Shown here one piece after another: positions 1 to 9,054 of a stretch of DNA of 64,000 nt; position 1 is the stretch's first letter; the number at the start of each line of letters is the position of its first letter. Below the pieces are notes generated by a model. It saw only the letters and a program-made list of their open reading frames with translations. It had not been told where the DNA came from and did not search any database. The stretch covers positions 310,001 through 374,000 of the forward strand of contig CAZMZH010000002.1 in NCBI GenBank assembly GCA_964570665.1, read 5' to 3'. Position numbers and translations under genes: made by a program. The DNA is from JAJDAT01 sp964570665 (GTDB lineage Bacteria; Nitrospinota; Nitrospinia; Nitrospinales; JAJDAT01).

Positions 1-482
1 GAAAAAAGGAATTTGATGCGTCGATTGGCGTTTATAGGGAAATTCTTGAAAAGGGATTAGGAAATCGTTCGGATATTCATTATCGGATCGCTCAAGTTCA
101 ATTGAAAATGGATAAACCAAAGGAAGCCATTGAGTCTTTTAACCAGTCAATTCAAACTTTTAATCGAGCTGTCAAACCGCCTCCCGAACATGTTCCTAAC
201 GCTTATTATAAGTATGGAATTGCTTTGTATAACAATGAAAATTATGAAGAAGCCGTAAAAGCTTTAGATAAAGCCCGTCAACTATACCCGAATCATTCTT
301 TAAATGATTGGGCGGAATTTTTAATAGCGGATTCTTTTTCCAAATTAAAAGAAGCGGGAAAATCAATTGATCGTATGAAAAAATTTATTCAAGTTGAAAA
401 ATACGATCCCCTACTCAAAAGAGCTGCAGAAAATAAACTAAAAATCATTGATTGGGAAAAAAAGTTCAAAGACTTTGGTTAA
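1..482 (+). CDS. TPR-repeat protein, C-terminal part (5' end outside window)
   Basis: The reading frame is open to the left edge of the window, so only the C-terminal ~160 residues are visible. They contain helical repeats of TPR type, for example ALYNNENYEEAVKALDKA and a preceding RIAQVQLKMDKPKEAIESF unit, which normally form a protein-protein interaction scaffold. An internal ATG at 102 is not needed as a start because the repeat pattern continues upstream of it. The next gene, a histidine kinase, starts 53 bases after the stop and may be co-transcribed. The partner and cellular location cannot be told from this fragment; a periplasmic or lipoprotein TPR is possible if a signal lies upstream. 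Confidence 0.75.
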   Translation, partial: KKEFDASIGVYREILEKGLGNRSDIHYRIAQVQLKMDKPKEAIESFNQSIQTFNRAVKPPPEHVPNAYYKYGIALYNNENYEEAVKALDKARQLYPNHSLNDWAEFLIADSFSKLKEAGKSIDRMKKFIQVEKYDPLLKRAAENKLKIIDWEKKFKDFG

Positions 483-535
483 TTTCCTATAATGTAATTG
501 TTTATAGATTTTCTTATTATAATTCTTTTCTCAAA

Positions 536-1801
536 ATGGTTGAAAACTTGGTAGAAAAAAAGAGAGAACAAGAAATTCAAGTTCTTCATAAAGCTTTCGA
601 GTCATTTAATGAAGCGTCACAGCAGCTGCAAGGTTCTTATGATAAGCTTCAAGAAAGAATTAATGAGTTGGACTCGCAACTGGCCGATAAGAATTTAGAA
701 CTAGAACGAAACTTAAAAGAAAAAGATAAAGTAAAGAATAACCTCAATAATATTTTAGAAAACCTTCACAATGGCGTTGTTGTAATTGATTCGGATGAAA
801 AAATCACCGCTTTCAACCAAGCGGCTGGGGCAATAATGAATAAATCTCCAGGAAAATGTTTAGGGAAAAAATTAAAAGATGTGTTTTCTCCCGATTTTAT
901 TGAATCGACTTTTGCTCCCCTTATCCAGACTAAAGAAAAAAACGAGAGTTTGGACCGGGTGTATTATCCTGAAGATCATGAGAAAATCGATATCCGAGTA
1001 TCCGCTTCTCCAATGAAAGATCAGAAAAACAAAGAAGTTGGAACCGTTTTGATAGTCCAAGATGTGACTCATTTAAAAAGGTTAGAGGAGGAAGTTCAGA
1101 GAAACCAACGGCTCACAGCAATGGGAGAAATGGCGGCTGGTATTGCGCATGAAATTCGAAACCCACTAGGAAGCATTGAACTTTTTGCGTCGCTTTTGCG
1201 TAAAGATTTAGAAGAAGATGTGGACAAACAGCTTCTTGCGGATCATATTTGCTCTGGCGTCAAAAATATGGATAGAATCATCTCCAGTATTCTATTATTT
1301 GCGAAATCTCCGGAACCTTCTTGCCAAAGATGCGATATCAATGCCATGTTGGAGGAATTATTAGAGTTTTCTTCTAACATTATTTATCCAGAAAACATTA
1401 AAATTGTTCGTAAGCTGGGCAATAAAAAGTTATTTTGTCGAGGCGACACTGATTTATTGAAACAAGTATTTTTAAACTTTATCCGAAATGCAATTCAAGC
1501 AATGCAGGAAGATGGAGAATTAGTGTTAAAGAGTAGAGAAATTGGTATAAATAAAAAGGGAAAAAAAGAAGGAGCTTGTATTGCTATTTCAATATCGGAT
1601 ACGGGGGTGGGTATTTCCCCAGAAAATATTAAAAAGATTTTTAACCCATTTTTTACCACTAAAGCGCGTGGGACAGGGTTAGGTATGGCGATTGCCTATA
1701 ACATAATTAAAGCTCATCAAGGCACGATAGAAGTCGAAAGCCATCAAAATGTTGGAACGACATTTACCATAAAGATTCCAGTATGGGATTCAAAAAAATG
1801 A
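536..1801 (+). CDS. PAS-domain sensor histidine kinase (FlrB/FleS-like)
   Basis: Soluble two-component kinase of 422 residues from the ATG at 536; the frame extends upstream to 452 but that part looks non-coding and overlaps the previous gene. In order: coiled coil (about 1-70), PAS domain (70-185), HisKA with the phospho-accepting His205 in AGIAHEIRNP, then an HATPase domain with N-box NFIRNAIQAM, G1 DTGVGI and G2 GTGLGMA. There is no membrane segment, so it senses a cytoplasmic signal. Its TGA overlaps the ATG of the NtrC-type regulator (ATGA), so the two are translationally coupled and very likely cognate. Position next to a sigma-54 flagellar operon suggests the FlrB/FleS role in the flagellar hierarchy; this is inferred from context. 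Confidence 0.88.
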   Translation: MVENLVEKKREQEIQVLHKAFESFNEASQQLQGSYDKLQERINELDSQLADKNLELERNLKEKDKVKNNLNNILENLHNGVVVIDSDEKITAFNQAAGAIMNKSPGKCLGKKLKDVFSPDFIESTFAPLIQTKEKNESLDRVYYPEDHEKIDIRVSASPMKDQKNKEVGTVLIVQDVTHLKRLEEEVQRNQRLTAMGEMAAGIAHEIRNPLGSIELFASLLRKDLEEDVDKQLLADHICSGVKNMDRIISSILLFAKSPEPSCQRCDINAMLEELLEFSSNIIYPENIKIVRKLGNKKLFCRGDTDLLKQVFLNFIRNAIQAMQEDGELVLKSREIGINKKGKKEGACIAISISDTGVGISPENIKKIFNPFFTTKARGTGLGMAIAYNIIKAHQGTIEVESHQNVGTTFTIKIPVWDSKK

Positions 1802-3180
1802 GCGAGCAAAATACAAAGAGAATTTTAATAGTTGACGACGAAATAGAAATGAGGATTGCTTTAGAAGCCACTCTTAAACGTGAAGGTTATGAGACTGTTA
1901 CTGCCGAAAATGGACAAGTGGGGCTGGATCGTTTAGAAAAAGAGTCTTTCGATTTGGTTTTAACAGACATGAGAATGCCTGAAATGGGTGGAATGGATTT
2001 ATTGCGATCTTTAAAGAAACGTTATCCAGATGTTCAAGTAGTGATGATGACGGCTTATGGAACTATTGACAGCGCTGTGGAAAGTATGAAGGTGGGAGCC
2101 TTCGATTATTTACTAAAGCCATTTTCAGCTGAAATAGTCGCTTCGACTATAAAAAGAGCTTTTTTGAAAGGAACGGGGTCTTCTTTCGAGCCGAAAACCG
2201 AAGAAACTGAAACTCCGCGAGAAAAAAGCCTTCCAGAGCGGAGAATAGTTACTGCAAACGCTAAAATGAAAGAAAAATTAGAGTTTGTCGAAAATGTAGC
2301 TTACAGCAAATCGACTATTTTAATTTCTGGTGAAAGTGGAACTGGTAAAGAGATGTTTGCTCGCTATGTCCATCATTGCAGCCCTAGAAAAGATAAGGCA
2401 TTTGTGGCCGTAAATTGCGCTGCATTACCCGAAGGGTTGCTTGAAAGCGAACTATTCGGACATGAAAAGGGGGCTTTTACTGGCGCGGCAACTCGAAAAG
2501 AAGGCAAATTTGAAATTGCTAATAAAGGCACCCTTCTTTTAGACGAAATTACTGAAATGGGCGTTCAACTTCAGGCAAAATTATTACGCGCTTTGCAAGA
2601 GCATGAGATTGATCGTGTTGGAGGTAGGGAATCTATACCGGTTGACGTTAGAGTGATTGCCACTACTAACCGTGATATTAAGCAAAGAATAAGAGAAAAT
2701 GAATTCCGCGAAGATTTATTTTATCGTTTAAATGTCATACCCATAGTTTTACCTTCGTTAAGAGAAAGAAAAGAAGACTTAGCTGTGTTAGCCGAATTTT
2801 TCATTGAAAAACATGGCAAGGAAGTAGGTAAGAAAATATCTAAAATTGCGCCGACGACTTTAGATCTATTGAAAAAATATAGCTGGCCCGGCAACGTTAG
2901 AGAACTTGAAAATACGATCGAACGCGCTGTTCTATTATGTCGTGGAGACACTATTCAGCCCTCAGATCTTTTTCTAGATGAAGAAGAGATTTCTTCGACC
3001 TCGCCTTCTCCTGAAGTTGGGTCGTTTGTAGGAAAAACTCTTCATCAAATGGAAAAGGAAATGATTCTTCAAACGCTTGAAGAAGTCGATAACAACAAGA
3101 CGAAATGCGCTGAAATTTTGGGTATAAGTATTAGAACTTTAAGAAATAAATTGACCGAATATGAAGCAAAATCAAAGTAA
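1798..3180 (+). CDS. NtrC-family sigma-54 activator (FlrC/FleR-like)
   Basis: Response regulator of 460 residues that activates sigma-54 promoters. Seen: receiver domain with acidic pocket DDE (13-15) and phosphorylation site Asp57 in LVLTDMRMPE; AAA+ domain with Walker A GESGTGKE (178-185), the sigma-54-contacting GAFTGA loop (225-230), Walker B LLLDE (246-250) and an arginine-rich sensor region; C-terminal Fis-type helix-turn-helix around NKTKCAEILGISIRTLRNKL. The chosen ATG at 1798 overlaps the kinase stop codon by four bases; a longer frame from 1783 would add only five residues. A near-consensus sigma-54 promoter lies about 115 bases beyond its stop and drives the flagellar genes, so this is the probable activator. 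Confidence 0.92.
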   Translation: MSEQNTKRILIVDDEIEMRIALEATLKREGYETVTAENGQVGLDRLEKESFDLVLTDMRMPEMGGMDLLRSLKKRYPDVQVVMMTAYGTIDSAVESMKVGAFDYLLKPFSAEIVASTIKRAFLKGTGSSFEPKTEETETPREKSLPERRIVTANAKMKEKLEFVENVAYSKSTILISGESGTGKEMFARYVHHCSPRKDKAFVAVNCAALPEGLLESELFGHEKGAFTGAATRKEGKFEIANKGTLLLDEITEMGVQLQAKLLRALQEHEIDRVGGRESIPVDVRVIATTNRDIKQRIRENEFREDLFYRLNVIPIVLPSLRERKEDLAVLAEFFIEKHGKEVGKKISKIAPTTLDLLKKYSWPGNVRELENTIERAVLLCRGDTIQPSDLFLDEEEISSTSPSPEVGSFVGKTLHQMEKEMILQTLEEVDNNKTKCAEILGISIRTLRNKLTEYEAKSK

Positions 3181-3293
3181 AGATTTGTATTTTTTTTGAT
3201 AGAGATTAGTTAGCTACAAGTTATTCTCCCCCCTTTAGCCTTCCTTCTTATCCCTCGAAATCCGTTTTGTCAAAATATTGGCAAAATTCTTTG

Positions 3294-3309
3294 GCATGTT
3301 ATTTGCTCT
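3294..3309 (+). promoter_or_regulatory. Sigma-54 promoter of the flgC operon
   Basis: The sequence TGGCATGTTATTTGCT matches the sigma-54 consensus TGGCAC-N5-TTGCW. The invariant GG (3295-3296, -24) and GC (3307-3308, -12) are separated by exactly ten bases. Transcription would start near 3320, giving a leader of about 43 bases before flgC with an AAAGG ribosome-binding site. It sits directly downstream of a gene for a sigma-54 activator. No activator binding site was identified by eye. Confidence 0.82.
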
Positions 3310-3362
3310 TAACAGTTTAGGAATAAACATTGTCAAAAAATTGTCTATGAAAGGCCACGGAT

Positions 3363-3800
3363 ATGGATTTTTTATCTTCAATGAGAGTTAGTTCTTCCGG
3401 ATTATCAGTACAACGGAAGCGAATGGAGACTATTTCTAGTAATCTTGCCAATATTGAAACGACTCGAACTCCAGAAGGCGGACCCTATAGGAGAAAAGAT
3501 TTAGTCGTTACAGCCTTGCCTTTAGAAGATGAGTTCGGTCAAAAACTTAGCAGAGAAATGCAATCAAACGTAAATCGAGTTGTAGTAACCGATATTGTTG
3601 AAGATCAAGACGAACCCAGATTAGAGTTTCAACCCAATCATCCAGATGCAAATGAATTGGGTTATGTTGCCAAGCCTAATATTAATTTGATGAGCGAAAT
3701 GGTGGATCTAATGACTGCCTCCCGTTCCTATGAAGCAAACGTAACGGCTATTAACGCTTCGAAGAATATGGCTTTAAGGGCTATTGATCTCGGAAGATAA
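3363..3800 (+). CDS. flgC: Flagellar proximal rod protein FlgC
   Basis: 145-residue rod component, about the family's usual length. The N-terminal flagellar rod motif is clear (SSSGLSVQRKRMETISSNLANIETTRT), as is the C-terminal FlgC signature (YVAKPNINLMSEMVDLMTASRSYEANVTAINASKNM, shown here in part). It assembles with FlgB and FlgF into the periplasmic rod above the MS ring and is exported by the flagellar secretion system. It is the first gene after the sigma-54 promoter. Unusually, flgB is not upstream and fliE is not downstream; the next gene, 36 bases away, is fliF. Confidence 0.95.
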   Translation: MDFLSSMRVSSSGLSVQRKRMETISSNLANIETTRTPEGGPYRRKDLVVTALPLEDEFGQKLSREMQSNVNRVVVTDIVEDQDEPRLEFQPNHPDANELGYVAKPNINLMSEMVDLMTASRSYEANVTAINASKNMALRAIDLGR

Positions 3801-3836
3801 TCGAACTATTAAACATTAACTAAACCCATAAATCCC

Positions 3837-5432
3837 ATGGAACAAATCTTAGCTTTTATCGAAAATATTAAAAGTAGGTACCAAGAGTTTACATCAGGTC
3901 AAAAAGGAGCCGTTTGGGCTTTAGTCGCTATTGGAGTTTCTTCTTTGGTTGCGATGTCTTTTTGGGTTCAAGAACCTGACTTTCAACTTCTTTATTCTAA
4001 TTTGGCTGCAGAAGATGCCGCAGCGATAGTGGATGATTTGAAAACTCAAAAGATACCTTATGAGTTAGGAGCTAATGGAACTATTGTAAGGGTGCCTTCT
4101 AATAAAGTACACGAATTGCGTTTGCAACTCGCGGCTAAAGGTTTACCAGAAGGCGGAGAAGTGGGAATGGAATTATTCGAAGATTCATCTCTTGGAATGA
4201 CAGAATTTGTTCAAAAATTAAATTATCAAAGAGCGTTAGAAGGCGAATTAATGAGAACTATTAAATCGTTGGATTCAATCAGTCAAGCTCGAGTTCATTT
4301 AGTCATTCCAGAGGAAAATATTTTTCTAAGGGAAAAGCCTAAAGGTAAAGCCTCTATTACTTTAAAAATTAAACCAGGAAGAACTTTGTCGGAAAGCCAA
4401 GTTCAGGGGATTGTCCATTTGGTGTCGGGTAGCGTAAAGGGCATTGCTCCAGAAAATGTGGCTGTTGTTGATATGAAGGGAAATATTCTTTCTGGAGATC
4501 AAAAATCTTCTCGCGAAGCCATGATGACGGGCAGCAATTACAAGCATAAACGAAATCTTGAGATGGAGTTCGAAAATAGCATTACAAATATGCTCGAAAG
4601 CGCTTTAGGAAAAGGAAAAGTCATTGCTCGGGTAACCGCAAGGCTTAATTTTGATAAGGTAGAAAGAACTGAAGAGATCTACGACCCTGAATCGCAAGTA
4701 ATCCGGAGCGAACAAAGAGCAACCGAGGCTGTTGTAGGTGCTGTACCGCCAGGGGGAGTGCCAGGAGTCCAGGCTTTATTGCCTACGGGACAAACTCCAG
4801 GAGGAAAAGCTGGGAATGCGGCCAAGAGGAATAACGAAAAGCAAACTCTGAATTATGAAATTAACAAGGTAATACGTCGAATTACCAAACCGACGGGTGG
4901 ACTTACGAATCTTTCCGTAAGCGTTATGGTGGATGGTACGCTCGACCCAGAGGCCAATTATAAACCGAGAACGCCAGAAGAGATGGCGACTTATTTAGAT
5001 TTAGTTAAAAGAGCGGTTGGTTATAACGCTCAACGTGGAGACAAAATTAAAGTTGAGAACGTCCAGTTTGATAAAACTCTTCAGTTGCAAGAAGCCGAGC
5101 GTTTAAAGCAGGCTGAACAATTGGAACTTGGGTTAGAAATTGGTAAAATATTATTAGGTTTCATCTTTGTCTTCTTGTTCTATACTCGATTAGTTAGACC
5201 GCTAGTTACTTGGATGACCACAAGCGTTGAAGTCGTTGAAGAAGGACCTGCAGTTCCTGAGATCATCGCGACTGATGAAGAACTGGAAGAAGAAAGACAA
5301 AGATTGGCAGAATTAGGACCTGCCGCTCAAGAAATTAGAAATGCCGTTAACGAATTTGTAGATACAGATCCTGCGTTTTCAGCCAGTATTGTCCGTAAGT
5401 GGTTGAGGGAACGTAAAGGGGTAGACGAGTAA
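3837..5432 (+). CDS. fliF: Flagellar MS-ring protein FliF
   Basis: 531 residues, normal for FliF. The inner-membrane MS ring houses the export gate and carries the FliG rotor. Seen: N-terminal membrane segment (about 22-45, VWALVAIGVSSLVAMSFW), YscJ-type ring-building motif (LYSNLAAEDAAAIVDDLK), the Gly/Pro-rich variable region (AVPPGGVPGVQALLPTG), a second membrane segment near 440-462 (ILLGFIFVFLFYTRLV) and an acidic C-terminal tail that binds FliG. The tail ends FSASIVRKWLRER. fliG follows after 14 bases with an AGGAG site, so the genes are co-expressed. Confidence 0.96.
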   Translation: MEQILAFIENIKSRYQEFTSGQKGAVWALVAIGVSSLVAMSFWVQEPDFQLLYSNLAAEDAAAIVDDLKTQKIPYELGANGTIVRVPSNKVHELRLQLAAKGLPEGGEVGMELFEDSSLGMTEFVQKLNYQRALEGELMRTIKSLDSISQARVHLVIPEENIFLREKPKGKASITLKIKPGRTLSESQVQGIVHLVSGSVKGIAPENVAVVDMKGNILSGDQKSSREAMMTGSNYKHKRNLEMEFENSITNMLESALGKGKVIARVTARLNFDKVERTEEIYDPESQVIRSEQRATEAVVGAVPPGGVPGVQALLPTGQTPGGKAGNAAKRNNEKQTLNYEINKVIRRITKPTGGLTNLSVSVMVDGTLDPEANYKPRTPEEMATYLDLVKRAVGYNAQRGDKIKVENVQFDKTLQLQEAERLKQAEQLELGLEIGKILLGFIFVFLFYTRLVRPLVTWMTTSVEVVEEGPAVPEIIATDEELEEERQRLAELGPAAQEIRNAVNEFVDTDPAFSASIVRKWLRERKGVDE

Positions 5433-5446
5433 AATAGGAGATAACG

Positions 5447-6457
5447 ATGGCTAGAGAATATACGGGACCTGAAAAAGCTTCAATTTTTTTGATGTCTTTA
5501 GGCGAAGAGCCTGCCGCTAAAGTTTTAGCAAATCTGGACGAACGGGAAATTCAATCCATAGGTAACTACATGTCGGCTCTAGCCGATGTGGATATCCAAA
5601 CTATGGATAAAGTTCGAAAAGAATTTCATGAAGCCGTAGAATCTGGAACCGGCGGTATTGGATTAGGCGGTGTGGAGTTTTTAAAATCAACTCTTATGAA
5701 AGCGTTGGATCCTGTTAAAGCGGCGGAAATTTTAAATAACATTACTTCTCCTACGGATGAACTAGAAGGCGGTTTGGAAACGGTTCGAATGTTGGATCCT
5801 AGAACCATATCCAACTTTTTAGTGAATGAACATCCTCAAACCGCAGCCATAATTATGGCTCATCTAGAACCTATTGTCGCCAGCGCAGTATTGAAGGAAT
5901 TACCTGAAGATATGCGAACGGAGGTTGTACATCGCCTCGCTACCTTAGAGCGGGTTGCTCCTATGGTTATTAGAGAATTAGACGAAGCCCTCCAAAACGA
6001 GTTACGCGCTTCTACCGCAGTATCTGGTAGTAAAATGGGAGGAGTCGATAATGCGGCTAAGATCATGGGAACTTTGGATCGAACCACTGAGACTTCAATT
6101 TTAACCGAATTAGACGAGGTAGATCCTGATTTAGCTAATGAAATTCGGAATCTAAGGTTCACCTTTGAAGACGTTGTCAAAATCGACGACCATGGTTTGC
6201 AAATGGTATTAAAAGAAGTGAATCAGGAAGATTTGCTGATAGCTCTCAAAACCGCTACCGATAAGTTAAAAGATAAAATCTTTAACAACATGTCAGAGCG
6301 GGCTTCCATGATGCTCAAAGAAGATCTAGAAGCCATGGGGCCAAAAAAAATTAGCGAAGTAGAAAATAGCCAAAGTAAAGTAATTAATGTGTGTAAAAGG
6401 TTAGAGGAAGAAGGAAAAATTGTAATTGGTGGCGGAGCAGAGGATCAATATGTCTGA
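5447..6457 (+). CDS. fliG: Flagellar motor switch protein FliG
   Basis: 336 residues, full length. Rotor protein at the cytoplasmic face of the MS ring that takes torque from MotA. Characteristic sequences: N-terminal GPEKASIFLMSLGEEPAAKVLANL (FliF binding; shown in part), the middle-domain motif EHPQTAAIIMAHL (EHPQT), and the C-terminal torque helix region LRFTFEDVVKIDD with charged residues conserved. It has a good ribosome-binding site (AGGAG, spacing about 7). The fliH start lies inside its last codons, showing translational coupling. Confidence 0.96.
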   Translation: MAREYTGPEKASIFLMSLGEEPAAKVLANLDEREIQSIGNYMSALADVDIQTMDKVRKEFHEAVESGTGGIGLGGVEFLKSTLMKALDPVKAAEILNNITSPTDELEGGLETVRMLDPRTISNFLVNEHPQTAAIIMAHLEPIVASAVLKELPEDMRTEVVHRLATLERVAPMVIRELDEALQNELRASTAVSGSKMGGVDNAAKIMGTLDRTTETSILTELDEVDPDLANEIRNLRFTFEDVVKIDDHGLQMVLKEVNQEDLLIALKTATDKLKDKIFNNMSERASMMLKEDLEAMGPKKISEVENSQSKVINVCKRLEEEGKIVIGGGAEDQYV

Positions 6458-7274
6458 TGAAATTTCGGGATCTTTCCAAAGAGATTTCCTTAAAAGCGAA
6501 ACGGCTGAAAGCGTTCAAACTAAAGAACAATGGGAATATGAGCTTACGGATTTAGTCAATCCCGAAGAAGTTGGCGAGAAACGATTTATTTACGACTCGG
6601 ATGAAGCTCGTAATTTTGACCAAACAAACGTTAAGCGCGCTCGCGAAGGAGTTAAAGAGATTCTTGCCGACGCTATCGATAAGGCAAAATCTAAAGCGAC
6701 TCAAATAAGAGACGAATCTCGAAAATTAGGATATGACGAGGGAAATAAAGAAGGCTTTCAAAAAGGCGAAAATGATGCCTCGCAAGAATTTGAGCCTTTT
6801 TTTAAAACATTTGATCAATGTGTCCGAGAGCTAACGGTTTTTAGAAAAAAGATGTACGGCAAGGTGGAAAGGGAAATGATGGAGATGGTGGTTGGATTAA
6901 CCAAGAAAATTGTCCATCATGAAATGAGCATCCGAGAAGATAGCATAAAAGAAATGATCCGATTGGCAGTGGATTCGGTATTAGATAAAGAGACTATGAT
7001 TATCAAAGTGAACCCTGCCGACAAAGGTTATGCGGAAAGCTTTAGACCCGAATTGCACTTGTTGTTTGACGAGATTAGAAATATTACTTTCGAAGCTTCT
7101 CCAGCAATGGAACGAGGAGGATGCGTAATAGAAACGAATTTTGGAACTGTGGATGCGCAGATTAAACACTTAGATGAAGAAATTGATAAAATTCTTAATC
7201 TAACGCCAAGGCCGTTTGAAGAAGAAGGGGACTTGGAAGAAGAGTTAGAGGATACGGAATCCGATGGAAACTAG
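6450..7274 (+). CDS. fliH: Flagellar export stator FliH
   Basis: 274 residues from the ATG at 6450, which overlaps the end of fliG by eight bases; a TTG at 6426 in frame is a poorer start. FliH holds the ATPase FliI in an inactive or docked state at the export gate. Seen: variable charged N-terminus, a central region rich in Gly-Glu repeats (KLGYDEGNKEGFQKGEND) typical of the GxxxG-like helix of FliH, and a C-terminal HrpE/YscL/FliH domain (MVVGLTKKIVHHEM, GGCVIETNFGTVDAQI). The acidic tail EEEGDLEEELEDTESD is an extension. fliI starts inside its 3' end. Confidence 0.9.
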   Translation: MSDEISGSFQRDFLKSETAESVQTKEQWEYELTDLVNPEEVGEKRFIYDSDEARNFDQTNVKRAREGVKEILADAIDKAKSKATQIRDESRKLGYDEGNKEGFQKGENDASQEFEPFFKTFDQCVRELTVFRKKMYGKVEREMMEMVVGLTKKIVHHEMSIREDSIKEMIRLAVDSVLDKETMIIKVNPADKGYAESFRPELHLLFDEIRNITFEASPAMERGGCVIETNFGTVDAQIKHLDEEIDKILNLTPRPFEEEGDLEEELEDTESDGN

Positions 7275-8583
7275 TATAGATATATCAAAATATCGATCTT
7301 TCATAGCAAATACACGACTAGTAAAAAAGAGCGGTAAAGTTAAAAGAATCGTTGGAATGATACTAGAGGGCGATGGACCTCCATGCGCAGTGGGGGCTAC
7401 ATGCACTATTTTTCCTTTAAGCGGGAAAGATCCTGTGAGAGCTCAGGTTGTCGGTTTTCAGGATAATAAGACGCTTCTAATGCCATTAGGCGATATTTAT
7501 GGAATAGAACCTGGAAGCAAAATTGAAGCGGAAGAAGATTCTCCAACCTTTTCAGTTACTCCAAATTTAATTGGCCGAGTTATCGACGGGACAGGAGCTC
7601 CCATAGATGGCAAAGGCCATATTCCATTGGGCGTTCAATATCCCTTAATGGGTACGCCTATTAATCCCTTGGAAAGAAATCGTATCAACGAACCTTTAAA
7701 CATGGGGGTCCGCGCAATTAATGGATTGTTGACCTGTGCCAAAGGTCAACGCATTGGTATTATGGCGGGAACAGGAGTGGGTAAATCTGTTTTAATGGGA
7801 ATGATTGCGCGTAATACATCGGCAGACTTGAACGTAATCGCTTTAATTGGAGAAAGAGGACGTGAAGTTCGGGAATTTATAGACGAAAACTTAGGACCAG
7901 AGGGATTAAAAAAATCTATTGTTGTTGTCGCAACGTCTGATCAACCGCCGCCAGTTCGTTTGCGGGGAGCTTATATTGCCACCACTATTGCCGAATATTT
8001 TAGAGACCAGGGTAAAAATGTAGTTTTGATGATGGATTCTGTAACTAGGTTTGCGATGGCGCAAAGAGAAATTGGATTATCTGCTGGCGAACCGCCAACG
8101 ACTCGCGGTTATACCCCCTCGGTATTTTCTTTACTGCCAAGATTGTTAGAAAGAGCGGGAACTACCCAGGCATCTGGAAGTATCACGGGGCTTTATACTG
8201 TTTTAGTGGAAGGCGACGATTTAAACGAACCTGTGGCCGATTCTATTCGAGCAATCTTAGATGGGCATATTGTGTTATCTAGAGAATTAGCGTCTCATAA
8301 TCACTATCCAGCAATCGATGTTTTAAGCAGCGTTAGTAGATTGATGATAGATGTTGCGTCAAAAGATCACCATCAAGATACAATGAGGTTTAAGGATATA
8401 TTAGCGACTTATAAAGAAGCTGAAGACTTAATTAATATTGGCGCCTACGCGAAAGGGAGTAACCCCAAAATTGATAATGCCATGGAGAAAATTGACGCTA
8501 TGAATAATTTCCTTCGTCAGGGAATTATGGAAACGTCTAGCCTTGAAGAAAGTATTGGTGGGTTAAAACAAATAATTAATTAA
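7264..8583 (+). CDS. fliI: Flagellar export ATPase FliI
   Basis: 439 residues, the usual length. F1-beta-like ATPase that energises unfolding and loading of flagellar export substrates. Seen: Walker A AGTGVGKS (168-175), the downstream ALIGERGREVREFI segment, Walker B VVLMMDSVTRFAMAQREIGLSAGEPP (first part) and the SGSITGLYTVLVEGDD region. The ATG overlaps fliH by 11 bases. It is most likely co-translated with FliH and followed 33 bases later by fliJ, whose product forms the central stalk of the same ATPase complex. Confidence 0.96.
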   Translation: METSIDISKYRSFIANTRLVKKSGKVKRIVGMILEGDGPPCAVGATCTIFPLSGKDPVRAQVVGFQDNKTLLMPLGDIYGIEPGSKIEAEEDSPTFSVTPNLIGRVIDGTGAPIDGKGHIPLGVQYPLMGTPINPLERNRINEPLNMGVRAINGLLTCAKGQRIGIMAGTGVGKSVLMGMIARNTSADLNVIALIGERGREVREFIDENLGPEGLKKSIVVVATSDQPPPVRLRGAYIATTIAEYFRDQGKNVVLMMDSVTRFAMAQREIGLSAGEPPTTRGYTPSVFSLLPRLLERAGTTQASGSITGLYTVLVEGDDLNEPVADSIRAILDGHIVLSRELASHNHYPAIDVLSSVSRLMIDVASKDHHQDTMRFKDILATYKEAEDLINIGAYAKGSNPKIDNAMEKIDAMNNFLRQGIMETSSLEESIGGLKQIIN

Positions 8584-8616
8584 AGCAAACAAATCGTTTT
8601 TTTAAGAAAAAATATT

Positions 8617-9054
8617 ATGGCATTTAAGTTAGAAACGCTCCTAAAAATGAGAATTAATAATGAAAATTCTATAAAAAAAGAGTTTTCGGAAATTCAGAAT
8701 CATTTAATTTCTCAGCAAAAACGGCTTCAATTTATGGAAAACGTTGGCAATAAAACTAAAGTTAATTGGAATCAAGCTATTAGCGGGCAAATCGATCCTA
8801 ATATGTTGGAAGTATACAATCAATTCTTTGACGGTATTGAAAGCCAAAAAAAATTGCAGCAAAATATTATTTCGGAGATAGATGAAAAAGCTAGGGCTAA
8901 AAGGACAGTTTTAGCAAAAGCAATGCAAAGTAGGAAAACTTTGGAAATTTTAAAAGAGAAACAATTAAAAGAAGAAAAAGACATGCGGCTTAAAATAGAA
9001 ACGGCCATGTTGGATGAAGTTGCCGCAATCCAGTGGAATAGAAGGTCGAAATAA
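8617..9054 (+). CDS. fliJ: Flagellar export chaperone/stalk protein FliJ
   Basis: 145 residues, almost entirely predicted coiled coil, with an N-terminus typical of FliJ (MAFKLETLLKMRINNENS). FliJ inserts into the FliI hexamer and escorts unloaded chaperones. The sequence itself is weakly conserved; the call relies on length, coiled-coil character and its position directly after fliI. The stop codon shares a base with the ATG of the next gene. Confidence 0.85.
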   Translation: MAFKLETLLKMRINNENSIKKEFSEIQNHLISQQKRLQFMENVGNKTKVNWNQAISGQIDPNMLEVYNQFFDGIESQKKLQQNIISEIDEKARAKRTVLAKAMQSRKTLEILKEKQLKEEKDMRLKIETAMLDEVAAIQWNRRSK

